From Adiantum capillus-veneris (lineage: Eukaryota; Streptophyta; Polypodiopsida; Polypodiales; Pteridaceae): a stretch of 64,000 nucleotides of DNA. The notes under the pieces were generated by a model. It made no database searches. It saw nothing but the letters and a program-made list of their open reading frames with translations, and was not told the origin of the DNA. Each line of letters begins with the position of its first letter. Within the stretch, counting starts at the first letter, position 1. The stretch is taken from the NCBI GenBank assembly GCA_014529385.2, contig CM043963.1:96982412-97046411 (forward strand), written 5' to 3'. This document shows, piece by piece, positions 47,801 to 58,200 of the stretch. The translations under genes and the position numbers were made by a program.

Positions 47801-48225
47801 CAACGGAGGGACCAAGAAGTGCAAGCTCCAGAGGGTCGGTATTGGTAGATAAGATCAATGAACCCTTAGATGCAATCTTGCAAGCATATGAAGCAAGATT
47901 GAAGAACAGACAGACTCTAGAGCAAAGGTGGATGACATATCCATATCTAGAGATAGAAAAACAGAGACTAGAGATGTGCAAACAGCTGATTGAAACTGCA
48001 CAAGCTTTACTGGAGCCTTCACCTGTGGAAGCGGGAGATAGAGTAATCAAACCGCCAAACAATGAAACACCTCACAAAACCGAACAAAGGATACCGGACA
48101 AGATAGAAAACGTTAAATCCTTGCCGGATGTAGAGGATGCAAGAGACGTGCCTAATAGCACGGATGAATCACTGAAAGATCTTCCACCATATTCCACTAT
48201 TGTGGAAGAAAATTGGTCTGAAGAG
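44866..48225 (+). pseudogene. PalB gag
   Basis: One frame from ATG 44866 to the NestG insertion, with TGA stops at 47209 and 47338. The first 400 residues are an unusual N-terminal region with repeated aromatic/charged blocks (GALVYSDYRGRKC, GALFMYDKKTTRV, FVDRYGREYKRI) and a Gln/Arg/Pro-rich linker. The capsid-like gag domain follows (TWFDSVERRDFESMEEFFDE, LRLKRYVKFCPVEELP). At 47362-47400 is a knuckle CYKCGGDHWLRDC (CX2CX3HX4C), then a second with its first Cys changed to Tyr (YTECGITHLIPNC). A Lys/Glu-rich, probably coiled-coil region leads to the protease, which continues in the same frame after NestG. Gag packages element RNA. Confidence 0.85.
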
Positions 48226-48618
48226 TGTAATGGCTATTGCCTGCACTGGAGCAATAGGCATTACGGGAATGATTACCCGCAACTACATTATATGAACATC
48301 AACATATAGAATGACAAGAGAAGGAAGTACACAATACACAAGCACATAACACCTCTTGCTTCATTCATGTATATTCCAGACTCAGAGTTACAACAGTAGA
48401 TGCCATGAATATCATGGAGATTGGTTAAGTTACATCAAAAGACAGGTATGCCCCTCCATATATAACCGCTGCCCCAGCGCAGATCGGGAACGGTGCACAC
48501 ACTCCTGTCCCACGATATCCCATGAAGAACTGTCGCTACGGCCACCATATACCACATGACTCCTGATCCGCAGTGTCCAGACCTCCGCAGGACCACATGT
48601 GCGGCTAATGCCGTAACA
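48226..48618 (-). repeat. NestG 3' LTR
   Basis: Plus-strand ends are TGTAATGGCTATTGCC and GGCTAATGCCGTAACA, so the LTR termini are an extended imperfect inverted repeat (11 of 16). A TATATA box lies at 48459-48464, oriented for minus-strand transcription. Confidence 0.95.
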
Positions 48619-48645
48619 TCTGGCACGCACGATGGATTGCGCGAA
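48619..48645 (+). other. Primer-site-like sequence at the wrong end of NestG
   Basis: Reading inward from the 3' LTR, the plus strand gives TCTGGCACGCACGATG. Reading inward from the 5' LTR, the minus strand gives TCTGGCGACCACGATG. No polypurine tract is seen here, where one is expected. Confidence 0.5.
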
Positions 48646-48652
48646 CCCACAC

Positions 48653-49495
48653 TCAGCGCCTCCGGTTGGAAGGTTCTGGTGGCTGCTCTGCACCCTGCTC
48701 TGGTGAAGAGGTAATATCAATATAGCGAAAGCCTCTAAAATCTGCAGTATGTACCCGATGGACCTCATCCAGAAGATGTGGATCTATCTCAATTTGTTCC
48801 GGCCAGGCAGCCCGAGGAATGAACTGTGTTGGCAAAGAGGTAATAAAAGCTATTTTTGGCTTATCCCGCAATGCCATTCGGATTTGATTATATCCACTAA
48901 ATCCATCCAAAAAAGTATACATCTCATGTGCTGCTACATCATCCAAAATGGAATCCAAAAACGGAAGAGGAAAAGGATCCGGAACAGTAGCTGCATTCAA
49001 TTTCGGGTAATCCACACAAATTCGGATTTGCTTATTTTTCTTTGGTACGACCACAATTGGAGAAATCCACTCCGGATTACCAATAGGGGTAATAAAACCC
49101 ACTTCCAACAGGCGATCAATTTCCATCTTAACTTGCTTTGCCACATTCGGATTCATCCTGTATGAGTGTTGCTTCACTAGCACCGCATCCGGTTTCAGAT
49201 TGATCGTGTGCTGATAAAACTTAGGATCCAATCCCTGCATATCCGCATATTCCCATGCAAAAACATCCTTAAACTCTGACAGTAACTTGATCAAATCATC
49301 TCTAAAACTTGCCTCCAGCTGCTTACTAATGTATATGGGTTGCGACTCCGCTTGCTCCCCAAGAAAAACCTTCTCTAATTCATCTTCCTTAACACTAGAA
49401 TGGTAACCTAACAGGACATAAAAGTGTCCTTTCAGGGTTTTGGGAAAAAATTCCAAAACCATAGTAGATCCACTCATTTTGAAAAATCCTTTCAT
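48653..49495 (-). pseudogene. NestG reverse transcriptase N-terminal part fused to pol C-terminus
   Basis: The frame is open for 280 codons. It runs through a pre-RT segment, FKDVFAWEYADMQGLDPKF, ISPIVVVPKKNKQIRICVDY and FLDGFSGYNQIRMALRDKPK, the fingers/palm start of a gypsy RT. It stops matching before the catalytic YxDD and passes into a tail (FIPRAAWPEQIEIDPHLLDE, GFRYIDITSSPEQ) that looks like the far C-terminal end of a pol protein. An internal deletion appears to have removed the RT active site, RNase H and integrase. The minus-strand stop abuts the LTR region (48653). Confidence 0.85.
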
Positions 49496-49833
49496 GAGCT
49501 TATAGTTCTCATCCCTTGGTCACTACAAGCCTCCAAAGTTGATGGACCAGTGCATTTTGCCCAAAACAGCAATTTCTTACGGTTGATTGCATATAAATAA
49601 GAGTGGAGATTTTTGTAGGACATGAGATAAAATGCCCCGTTCAATTCAATGGGCTGGTGACCAAAACATATGGTTTCTTTTACCTCACTAATTTCTTTTT
49701 GAGCAAAAAAAATAGGTACAAAAAAGTTGCATTTTTGCCATTTTGCGGACCTATCATCAAAGTTTCTATAGTCACGCTCAATACAGATACTATATACATG
49801 TTTTCTTAGTTCCCTTTGGGCCTCTGGATTCAA
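49492..49833 (-). pseudogene. NestG linker segment of unclear origin
   Basis: A 113-codon frame in a different phase from gag and RT (CIERDYRNFDDRSAKW, GHQPIELNGAFYLMSYKN). It lies where the protease should be, but no D-S/T-G motif is visible. Protease is either lost or replaced here. Confidence 0.4.
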
Positions 49834-51907
49834 AAGGATCCATGGAGCATGTCAAAAGGATAATGGATCTCTTACAATTGGAACCTTGGGGGCAATGATA
49901 AAGTGCTAAATACAGCAAACATGAAAAAACTGGGTTTAGCATTATGATCCTATTCGCCGGCAACGGGACCGAATCATCATCCTCGCTTTCAACCTTCCCA
50001 ATGGCGACTTCCCGCAGCTTAGTGGCCGATTTTCGCAGCAATGCATTATGAAAATTCGGGACTAATTTCAGCAATGAACCCAGAGGTACTTGAATTGGTG
50101 ACATGAGAACCTCTTTCCAAACTGAATTCCACTCCTCCTGTTCTTTAATATCATCCTTATTTCCAGCTTTCCCTTCCTTTATTTCCAGACCCACAGTCGA
50201 TGGCATAGTCGATATCGATGGACCTGTTGTCTTCACTGATGGTGCGGATTGTGGCAACCAGGACACTGTCTTTTTCCGCACTTCTTCCTGAACCGTCCAA
50301 TCCGGAATTTTCACATCGGGAGCTGGAACCACACTTTTACCCGATCGCGTGATTAATGAAACCACTGGGTCAGACTCCTCCAGTCCTTCAATCTGAACCA
50401 TAGCCACACTAGGCTGTTTCCCTACAGCTCGTTCCTGCTTTTTCCGATCGTATTCCATAGCTTCAGTACACTCAGATCGCCAATGTCCATCCCCCAAACA
50501 GAAAAGACATGTCTTGGGGCGATTAGGATCTCTGCCACCTCTTCCGCGACCTCGTCCTTACCCTTGACCCCGTCCTCCTGCTTGACCTTGCATAGGCGTC
50601 TCTGATGTATGAGCATGAGCCATCGCCACAGCAGGCTCTTGTCCCTGCCCTATCTGTGGTTGTTGCCAGGTAGAAGAGTCCCCTCTACTCCGACAACCCC
50701 GGCCATTGAAATAACATTCCACTGTATTATGAGTATTGGTCGTGAAAATCGCACACCACTTCTGATTCATTGCACATTCCTGAGCAGCATGGCCCGGATT
50801 CCGACATTGGGTACACCATATTTCCTTCAGAATTTTAGCCACTGCAACCGACTCCGTCGATCCGGATGATACACCTTTCCCGTGATGCTGGGATTTTTTC
50901 CGTGGTGTCTCCTCCGATTCTTTCCCCGAATCGCTGTTGCCTCAGTACGAGGAATCAGATACTGCGGATTCCGACTTCGAACTATCACTGTCACTATCCT
51001 GTGACTTCCAATGAGATTTCTTCTTGTCTTTCTTCTTCGACTTCTTTGGATATTCCGTATCCTCTAAAGCCTCTCTTGCTACTACAGCCCTAGCAATCAC
51101 AGTATCCAGTGGAGTAGTTACCTTATCCATTGTTGCCATAGCCGTTCTAAGATCCTTGTTGAGCCCCCGTAAAAAATAATCATTCAGCACTTCGGCTGTC
51201 GGCCTTTGTGCCTGAGGTACCCTCTGCAAAAGCATCCGAAATTTTGCAGCGTAATCCTCCACTAGCAATGACTTCTGTCGGAGCGTTCGAAGCTTCTCCA
51301 AATGTTGAGGGACTGTCTTTTCCGTTCGAAACCTTCGTAGAAATGCTATGGATCCGTCGGCATATGTCTGAAAATGGTCATCAGGGTATTCAGACAACCA
51401 TTTCGCAGCTTTCCGTGAGAGTGTAGATTCAAACACCGATTGTTGATGGAGAGGAATCACCACCCCAGGATTATTCAATCCATAATCTTTGTTGAATTGG
51501 TGCAAATGTGCATCAGGGTCTTCACTCGAAAGACCTCGAAACCAACTATACTTAATCTGAGGATGAGCCATCACCCCTTGCCCAACTGTTCCTCCTCCTC
51601 CCGGGAAAAGTTGACGAGCACTAGGAGGTGGAAACAGTGGAGGAGATTCCCCCAGACTGCTTACCGGAGACGGTGGTGGAGCAACTTGTGTGGGTGAGGG
51701 TGAACGTACGACAGGAGGACATGACTGACTGCGCAGAGTACGTCTCGCTCGCCGCAACTGCCTACCATGCACCGAGCTTGGTGATGGAGATACAGATTCC
51801 GCAATCTGCGGTGAAGAAAAGACAAGTTCATCTGAACTGCCTCTCCTCCGTCGTCTTCCTACAATTGGAACCACAGGGTCAGGCGGACCCTGCGACCTAG
51901 TGCGCAT
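49834..51907 (-). pseudogene. NestG gag with three knuckles
   Basis: It starts at ATG 51907, 45 bp inside the 5' LTR. An Arg/Pro/Ser-rich N-terminus is followed by the gag domain (KYSWFRGLSSEDPDAHLHQF, KAAKWLSEYPDDHF, LEKLRTLRQKSLLVEDYA) and a Lys/Asp/Ser-rich linker ending in TGA at 50942. In the same frame follow knuckles CTQCRNPGHAAQEC, CAIFTTNTHNTVEC (second Cys lost) and CLFCLGDGHWRSEC, with a TAA at 50558 between the second and third. The C-terminal linker runs on to a stop at 49790. Gag would build the particle and bind RNA. Confidence 0.85.
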
Positions 51908-51951
51908 GCATATTCATCGCAGGTTGTCCATCACGCATCGTGGTCGCCAGA

Positions 51952-52344
51952 TGTAATGGCTATTGCCCGCACTGGAGAAATAGGCATTACAGGAATGATT
52001 ACCCGCAACTACATTATAAAAACATCAACATATAGAATGACAAGAGAAGGAAGTACACAGTACACAGGCACAGAACACCTCTTGCTTCATTCATGTATAT
52101 TCCAGACTGATAGTTACAACAGTAGATGCCATGAATATCATAGAGATTGGTTAAGTTACATCAAAAGACAGGTATGCCCCTCCATATACAACCACTGCCC
52201 CAACGCAGATCGGGAACGGTGCGCACACTCCTGTCCCATGATATCCCATGAAGAACTGCCGCTACGGCCACCACGTACCGCATGACTCCTGATCCGTAGT
52301 GTCCAGACCTCCGCAAGACCGCATGTGCGGCTAATGCCATAACA
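51952..52344 (-). repeat. NestG 5' LTR
   Basis: Same 393-bp length as the 3' LTR, with about 24 differences. The minus strand ends ...CATTACA, followed after two bases by a candidate primer site TGGCGACCACGATGC (51935-51949); I cannot name the tRNA. Confidence 0.95.
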
Positions 52345-52349
52345 AAGAG

Positions 52350-54419
52350 CTATGGGAAACGGTGCGAAAAGTTCAACAAAAATATGAGACAAAAACAGTC
52401 GAGTCGGCGCCTTTCTCGGAGTTGAACTTGAATAAGCCTCCATGGGATTTAGACGTTAAATCATTTCAAGGGGATAATGATTCAGTTGCATCCGAAGATA
52501 GCAGACCAGAATCACTCAGAACTTTGCCATCATATATGGGGGACAATGAGGCAAGGTCAGAAATTCGAAGAGTACCTTCTCAAAGAATAGGCGGGTCAAA
52601 TCAATTGGACACTAAAATCCTGACAGACTTGTTGACCACTCCGGTCAAGTGTACACTCACATTGGCAGAATTGTTAAAAATTAGGCCAAGCATGTGGACG
52701 GAAGTGGGCAAATGTCTTGAAAAATTTGGCATAAGGAGACCTCTTAAGTTCTTCGAAACCGAGCTTAATGACACAGAACGGAAGAGAGTCAACACTAGAC
52801 CAGTGCCACTCAACAAGGTAGGAGAGTATTGTGAAGGTGAAGACGGCAACACAACCCTACCAATTGAGTATAACGGCATAGAGACTAAGACAATACTTGA
52901 TAGTGGAGCTGGCATTGCCATTGCGACCAAAATGCTATGGGAAAAATGGAGAAAACCAGCAATACGAACAACTAGAATGAAATTGCAACTGGCGGATGGG
53001 CACATAGAAAGGCCTATAGGATTGCTTGAGGCAATTGTGGTATCTTCCTGTGGCATAGAGTACGAACATACCTTTGCCATAGTAGATTTCGGCAAGAAGA
53101 AAAACTATGAAATTATCCTTGGTAGGCCGTTCATGAGGCAACTCAAAATGGTGCAGGACTGGGGGTATGATTATTTGTATCTAAGACATGCTGAAACTAC
53201 TACAAGTGTAAACATGAAAAATCATAGCTACCATGATGTCACGAGAACCCCTGTGGAAGAATTTGACTCAGCTGCCATTAGTGGATCAAAAGTCCCAGCG
53301 TGGCTTTGTAAGAAAAAGGAGATATGGATGTGTGGTGCATCTCAATGTAGTGAATTTGACCACAATGAAAGGACACTAGAGAGGGTCTTGGAAGACGATG
53401 CATATATATGAGAACCTTTTCCTGAAGAGAAGCTCGAACCCCTAGAATGGTCTCAAATTTTGGCTACATTGAATGTATGCGTCAATGAAGTCACTCCCAC
53501 CAAATTTTGTGATGAGAATGGCTACGATATCATACCATACTACATGTTGAGCAAAATTGTGGAGGAGGACGAGAACGATGGAGATATTGATAGTATAAGG
53601 ATAAATAAAACAAAAACGAACCTTGAGCTTAAGATAGTGGGCTATGTGGACATCCCCACTAAAGAAATCAAGAAGGAGGGAGAAGAATTTTATGATTCTT
53701 CTTATCAAAGTGAAAACAAGGATAACGAGGATGACGAGAAGTGCGAAAATACGAAAGGAGACGACAATCAAGATCAAGACAATGACGTCTTCTACAATTT
53801 CCCAAACCAAAGTGAGAGATGCCAAAAAAGATACAAGAGTAAACGACACCATATCAGTCCACCAACCAGGGTGAGACCCATGCCGGAGTTTAAGGGTAAG
53901 ACACATTTCCTTATGAACATTCATGCTGTTGATTGTGCTAAGGATAAAGTGTCAGGAATATTTTTTAAGGTTGTTGAAGACTCGGGATTTAAGTCCAGAC
54001 TATTGAAACCTAAGAAAACCAGCAAAGCAAAAAAAAGAGTTGCAATAGAAAAACTGAAAGTCTGTGGTAGTCCAATTATGACGAAAATTGAACGGAAAAC
54101 GAGATACAATGAGTTGAAACAAAAAATTAAAAATGTATGGACAACTGAAATGGAAAGTAGCGATGGAACGAACGCTAGTGATGGGAGTAAAAAGATAGAT
54201 GTACCTCCTCACTATTGTAAGTACACCATTCAGGAAAGAAGATTGGTGGTTCAGCAACCAATGAGGGAGCCTAAATCAAACGAGTCCTACAATGGGCCAG
54301 AGAACGCCAAGAAAATAGACTTAGCAGAGCCAGGAGAAAATCCTCAACCTGCTTACATTGCCACCGATCTAGGTCGAGAAGAAGAGGACTTACTGATCAA
54401 AACACTTAAGGAATTTTGA
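52350..54419 (+). pseudogene. PalB protease and long linker
   Basis: This continues the gag frame directly after the right NestG duplication. A DSG protease active site (ILDSGAGIAIA) lies at 52899-52907, with the flap-side block EIILGRPFMRQLK near 53105-53150. The motifs are intact. A TGA at 53409 (from CGA by one transition) interrupts. A further 320 codons without a known domain follow, rich in Asp, Lys and Asn (EEFYDSSYQSENKDNEDDEK), ending in TGA at 54417 in the middle of an RT-start motif. The protease would cut the gag-pol polyprotein. Confidence 0.85.
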
Positions 54420-55872
54420 GATGTATTTGCATGGTCGTACAAAGATTTGAAGGGAGTGGATCCTAACATTTGTGAACATTCAATCCCTCTGAAGTCTGAT
54501 GCAAAGCCAAGCAAACAACGTCCATACACATATAATGAGACATTCGCCAAAAGGATAAAAGAGGAGATAGACAAAATTATGGAGGCTGAATTTATTTATG
54601 AGATAGAGCACATGGACTGGGTGTCCCCAATAGTGGTGGTACCCAAGAAAAACGGGAAATTACGAGTGTGTGTGAATCTCAAGAAGGTAAACGCAGCAAC
54701 AATAAGGGACAACTACCCTCTTCCTATCACTGAACACGTCCTGGAACGAGTAGCAGGCAAGCAAGCCTATAGCTTTATGGACGGATTCTCTGGTTATAAC
54801 CAATTGGGGGTCAAAGTAGAAGATCAATACAAAACAGCGTTTGCAACAGAATGGGGCATATATGCGTTTAGGGTAATGCCATTTGGCTTGACCAATGCTC
54901 CAGCCACATTTCAGAGATTAATGACACACGCTTTTAAATAATACTTGCAAAAATTCTTGGATATTTACATGGACGACTTGTGTGTCTACTCTCTATTGAG
55001 AGAAGACCATATAGATCATCTTAGAAAGGTATTCAAAAAATGCAGAACGTATAGGATTTGCCTCAACCCAAAAAAATGTGTATTCATGGTACGACAAGGT
55101 AAAATCTTAGGCCACATAGTGTCGGCTAATGGAATTACCACTGATGAAGACAAGGTAAAAGTGATCATAGAATTGCCAAGACCAAACACTGTACAAGAGG
55201 TACAATCATTTATGGGACATTGTGGATACTACCGACGTTTTATCTACGTGTACGCTGTAATAGCAAAACCCTTGTATAGTCTAATCACGCTCTTCATTTG
55301 GACCAATGAATGTGAGGAGTCATTCCAGAAACTAAAAGAGGCACTGGTATCTGCACCAATTCTAAAAGCACCAGATTGGTCAAAGATCTTCCATGTACAT
55401 GTAGATGCTTCGGCATTTGCAATAGGCTGTATATTAGCACAACCAGATGAGGGTAAGACGGATTTTCCAATCAGTTATGCTAGTAGACAACTCAACAGTG
55501 AAGAAAACAATTATACTACCACTGAAAGAGAAGGATTGGGTATGATATATGTGGTAAAGAAATTTCGACATTACTTACTCACTAATAAATTCACATTCTT
55601 TGTGGATCATCAGGCACTCTTGTACTTAGTAAACAAACCTTGTAACACAGGACGAATTGTAAGATGGTTCATTGTGTTGTTGGAGTTTGATTTTACGGTA
55701 GTAGTTAAGAAAGGAAAAACTCATCAAAGAGCAGACCACCTTTCTCGATTACTACATGGCGAAAAAGATACCGGGGTAGATGATGATCTCCCAGACGCAT
55801 ACCTGTTTAATATAGAGATGGTACCGAAATGGTTAGAGCAAATTATTCCGTTGCTCAAATTATTCCGTTGCT
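54420..55872 (+). pseudogene. PalB reverse transcriptase and RNase H
   Basis: Same frame. RT blocks: [71 protein letters not shown], then a TAA at 54939 and the catalytic YMDD at 54966-54977, intact. Connection YYRRFI and RNase H blocks follow: FHVHVDASAFAIGCILAQP, ISYASRQLNSEENNYTTTE, FFVDHQALLYL, THQRADHLSRL. Apart from the single stop the enzyme is well preserved. A 17-bp tandem duplication at the end throws the integrase out of frame. Confidence 0.92.
55839..55872 (+). repeat. 17-bp tandem duplication causing a frameshift in PalB pol
   Basis: CAAATTATTCCGTTGCT occurs twice in direct succession (55839-55855 and 55856-55872). Seventeen is not a multiple of three, so the frame shifts at the RNase H-integrase junction. 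This is a recent-looking lesion because the copies are identical. Confidence 0.97.
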
Positions 55873-57273
55873 GACATATGGAATGAATCTTGACGACAAA
55901 CACACGGTGGAAGACGTTAGACAAGCACGAAATTACACAATTCTTGCGAGAAGAATGTACCATCATGGAAACGATGAAACTCTAAGGTTGTGTATTGGCC
56001 AAGAGGAGTACGAAGCGTATCTAGAGGAGGCCCATACACAAACAAGGGGATTCCATAGAGGAAATCAAATGATGTATGAACATATTAAGAAGACTTGGAG
56101 TGTATTGGCCAGGAATGGCAGGCGATGTAGCTAATTACATCAAGAAATGCGACTTTTGCACATCCAATACCACTATGGATTATGCCACATTATACCAAGT
56201 GACAGTAGCACCCGCATGGAGTCATGCTATTGTGGAATATTTGACTAATAAGGAGCTGCGAGGAGATTGGTCTAAAGCCAGACAAAGGCTTTACAAATCG
56301 AAGCGAATAGGTATACCCTCATTAGTGACCAATTGTATAAAAGAGGAACTGATGACCAGCTGAGGTTAGTTACTCATGAAAATGACTACTTTCCATTATT
56401 GGAACAAGCTCATGCAGGCATAGCAGGAGGTAATTTTTCAGCAAAGAGAACCGTAAAAATCATTATGGTTGCAGGTATATGGTGGCCGACCATGATTCAA
56501 GATGCAACAGAATTCGTGAAAAGGTGTGATGAATGTCAACGCACTAAGGTACCGTTAAAAGAGACGAAATGCCTTTAAGACCAATGATGAGTGCTCGAGC
56601 ATTCACTAAATGGGGATTGGACTTTGTTGGTCCTATCACTCCACCAACATATCGTTCACAAGCACAATATATCATAGTGGCCACGGATTACATGACCAAA
56701 TGGGTGGAAGCAAAAGCCACAATGAAAGCAGACACTAGAACCACGGCACAATTCTTATATGAATATGTGTTTACAGGTTATGGCCTTCCAATCGAGTTGG
56801 TGAGTGGTAGAGGGACACACTTTGTAAATGAAGTTATCCAACATCTCTTACATGATTTTATGGTAATTCATCGCAAATCTGCACCCTATCATCCACAAGC
56901 CAATGGCCAAGCGAAAGCGACCAACAAAATATTGTGCATAGTTCTTACGAAACTAGTTAGTGAAACAAGAACAGATTGGGATCAGATGCTCTATTCGGCA
57001 TTGTGGGCTTATCGAGTTGCATATAAAACAACACTCAATGCTACACCATTTAATATGGTATATGGGTTAAATGCAATATTTCCTATTGACTTTCTGATCC
57101 CCACACTAAGGGTAGCCACACAATTGGACTTGACGGGGCATGAACTTTCAGAACGGTTAGAGGACCTTGAAAAATTAGATGAGTTACGACTCAATGCTGT
57201 AGCGGCCATATATGCAAAAAAAAGACAACAAAAAGAGTTTTTTGACAAACATGTCAAGAACAAGGACTTTTAA
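55873..57273 (+). pseudogene. PalB integrase, catalytically broken, with two zinc-finger-like segments
   Basis: Three frames cover the protein. A first H2C2-like finger has AHTQTRGFHRG and, after a shift near 56095, VYWPGMAGDVANYIKKCDFC. About 70 residues later, after another shift, comes a second finger-like segment, EQAHAGIAGGNFSAK...GIWWPTMIQDATEFVKRCDEC, with its second His replaced by Asn. The core (56569-57273) follows: WGLDFVGPI with Asp at 56620, then VSGRGTHFVN where Asp is Gly (56806-56808), then HPQANGQAKATNK where Glu is Lys (56914-56916). Two of the three DDE residues are therefore lost. Integrase would join element cDNA to the genome. Confidence 0.88.
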
Positions 57274-58200
57274 ACGGGAGACTATGTCTTAGTTTCCATA
57301 GTGAAAGAGAGAGCTCCCTACAGCAGTTGAGACTTCCAGAAGCTCATCCATTGCGCACGGTCACCAGATCGACATTAGATATGAGAGGTACGCTTGTCAA
57401 CACTGACTCTAAGTGTTGTTTACTTCAATTAGTTGGAAAACCTCGCCGGCATCACAATCACAACCTGTGCACACATACACAAGACCGGTTGTTAGGGAGA
57501 CCTAGAGGCCACAAAATGGAACCAAAGATGAAAGGCACAATGCCTATAGCTTAGGGATCGAGCTATGACCTCGGAAAGCGCGAAGGAAGCCGCTCAGAAA
57601 ACCCTAATTTCACAGGACCTGCAAAAGGGCAACTGAACCAAGGTGATCGAAAATGAGCCAAAACTCATAGACAGCATGCCAATAACCTCGACAAACCGAC
57701 TGAAGGGTTAGACCATGAAAAAGTTCGTCAAAACGGAGCCTAAAGTCCCTATCTAACGAGAACCGCACAAAGCATCACAATACTCTAACGGGCCGACCAA
57801 GTCACAAAATGACACCAAATTTAACAAGGTACATCCAAAAGAGGTCAACTACGAGATGGAATGTGTCCACTCAGGAAAAAAAAGCTCTTCCACTAGGGCA
57901 AATTCCGGTAACAGGCCAGAAAGATGTCCAAATGGTCGTTCTTGGTGTTGTAAACACCAAAACAACAATTGACTGCTTGGATCAAAGGTCAAAAGGAAAT
58001 AAAAGACAGTTGGAGTCATAAAATGACCAAAAGGAACGGCGACCATCACCTAAGTGGTCTACTGCGACTCCAGGAACAGCTAAGTGCTGCAAACAGGGAG
58101 TACACTCTTCTAAATTGATTAAAACTTGATGTGTGTGTCTAGGAGGGCCTATTAACACCATTGTGGTCAACTAACATCAAAAGAAAAACTGGAAAAATGA
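57274..58200. other. PalB post-pol region
   Basis: The first part reads as a decayed integrase tail (TGDYVLVSIVKE, stops follow). AAAACCCTAATTTCACAGGA at 57596 parallels AAAACCCTAATTCCTAGAA in PalA (4146) at almost the same distance before the palindromes. Confidence 0.6.

Larger units (their letters stand above)
48226..52344 (-). mobile_element. NestG: complete gypsy derivative nested in PalB
   Basis: Two 393-bp LTRs in direct orientation (48226-48618 and 51952-52344) flank coding sequence on the minus strand. The target duplication AAGAG is perfect (48221-48225 and 52345-52349). Removing the element plus one duplication restores the PalB reading frame without a stop. By my count the LTRs differ at about 24 of 393 positions, mostly transitions. 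The body holds gag and only the N-terminal part of RT, so NestG is a deletion derivative that needed enzymes from elsewhere or was deleted after insertion. Confidence 0.97.

Noticed and set aside
50609..51900. Plus-strand open frames over NestG gag
   Set aside because: Shadows of the minus-strand gag, whose knuckles and gag domain are clear.
48430..52443. Open frames within the NestG LTRs (48430-48768, 52156-52443)
   Set aside because: They run through both LTR copies and into different flanks; LTR sequence is non-coding here.
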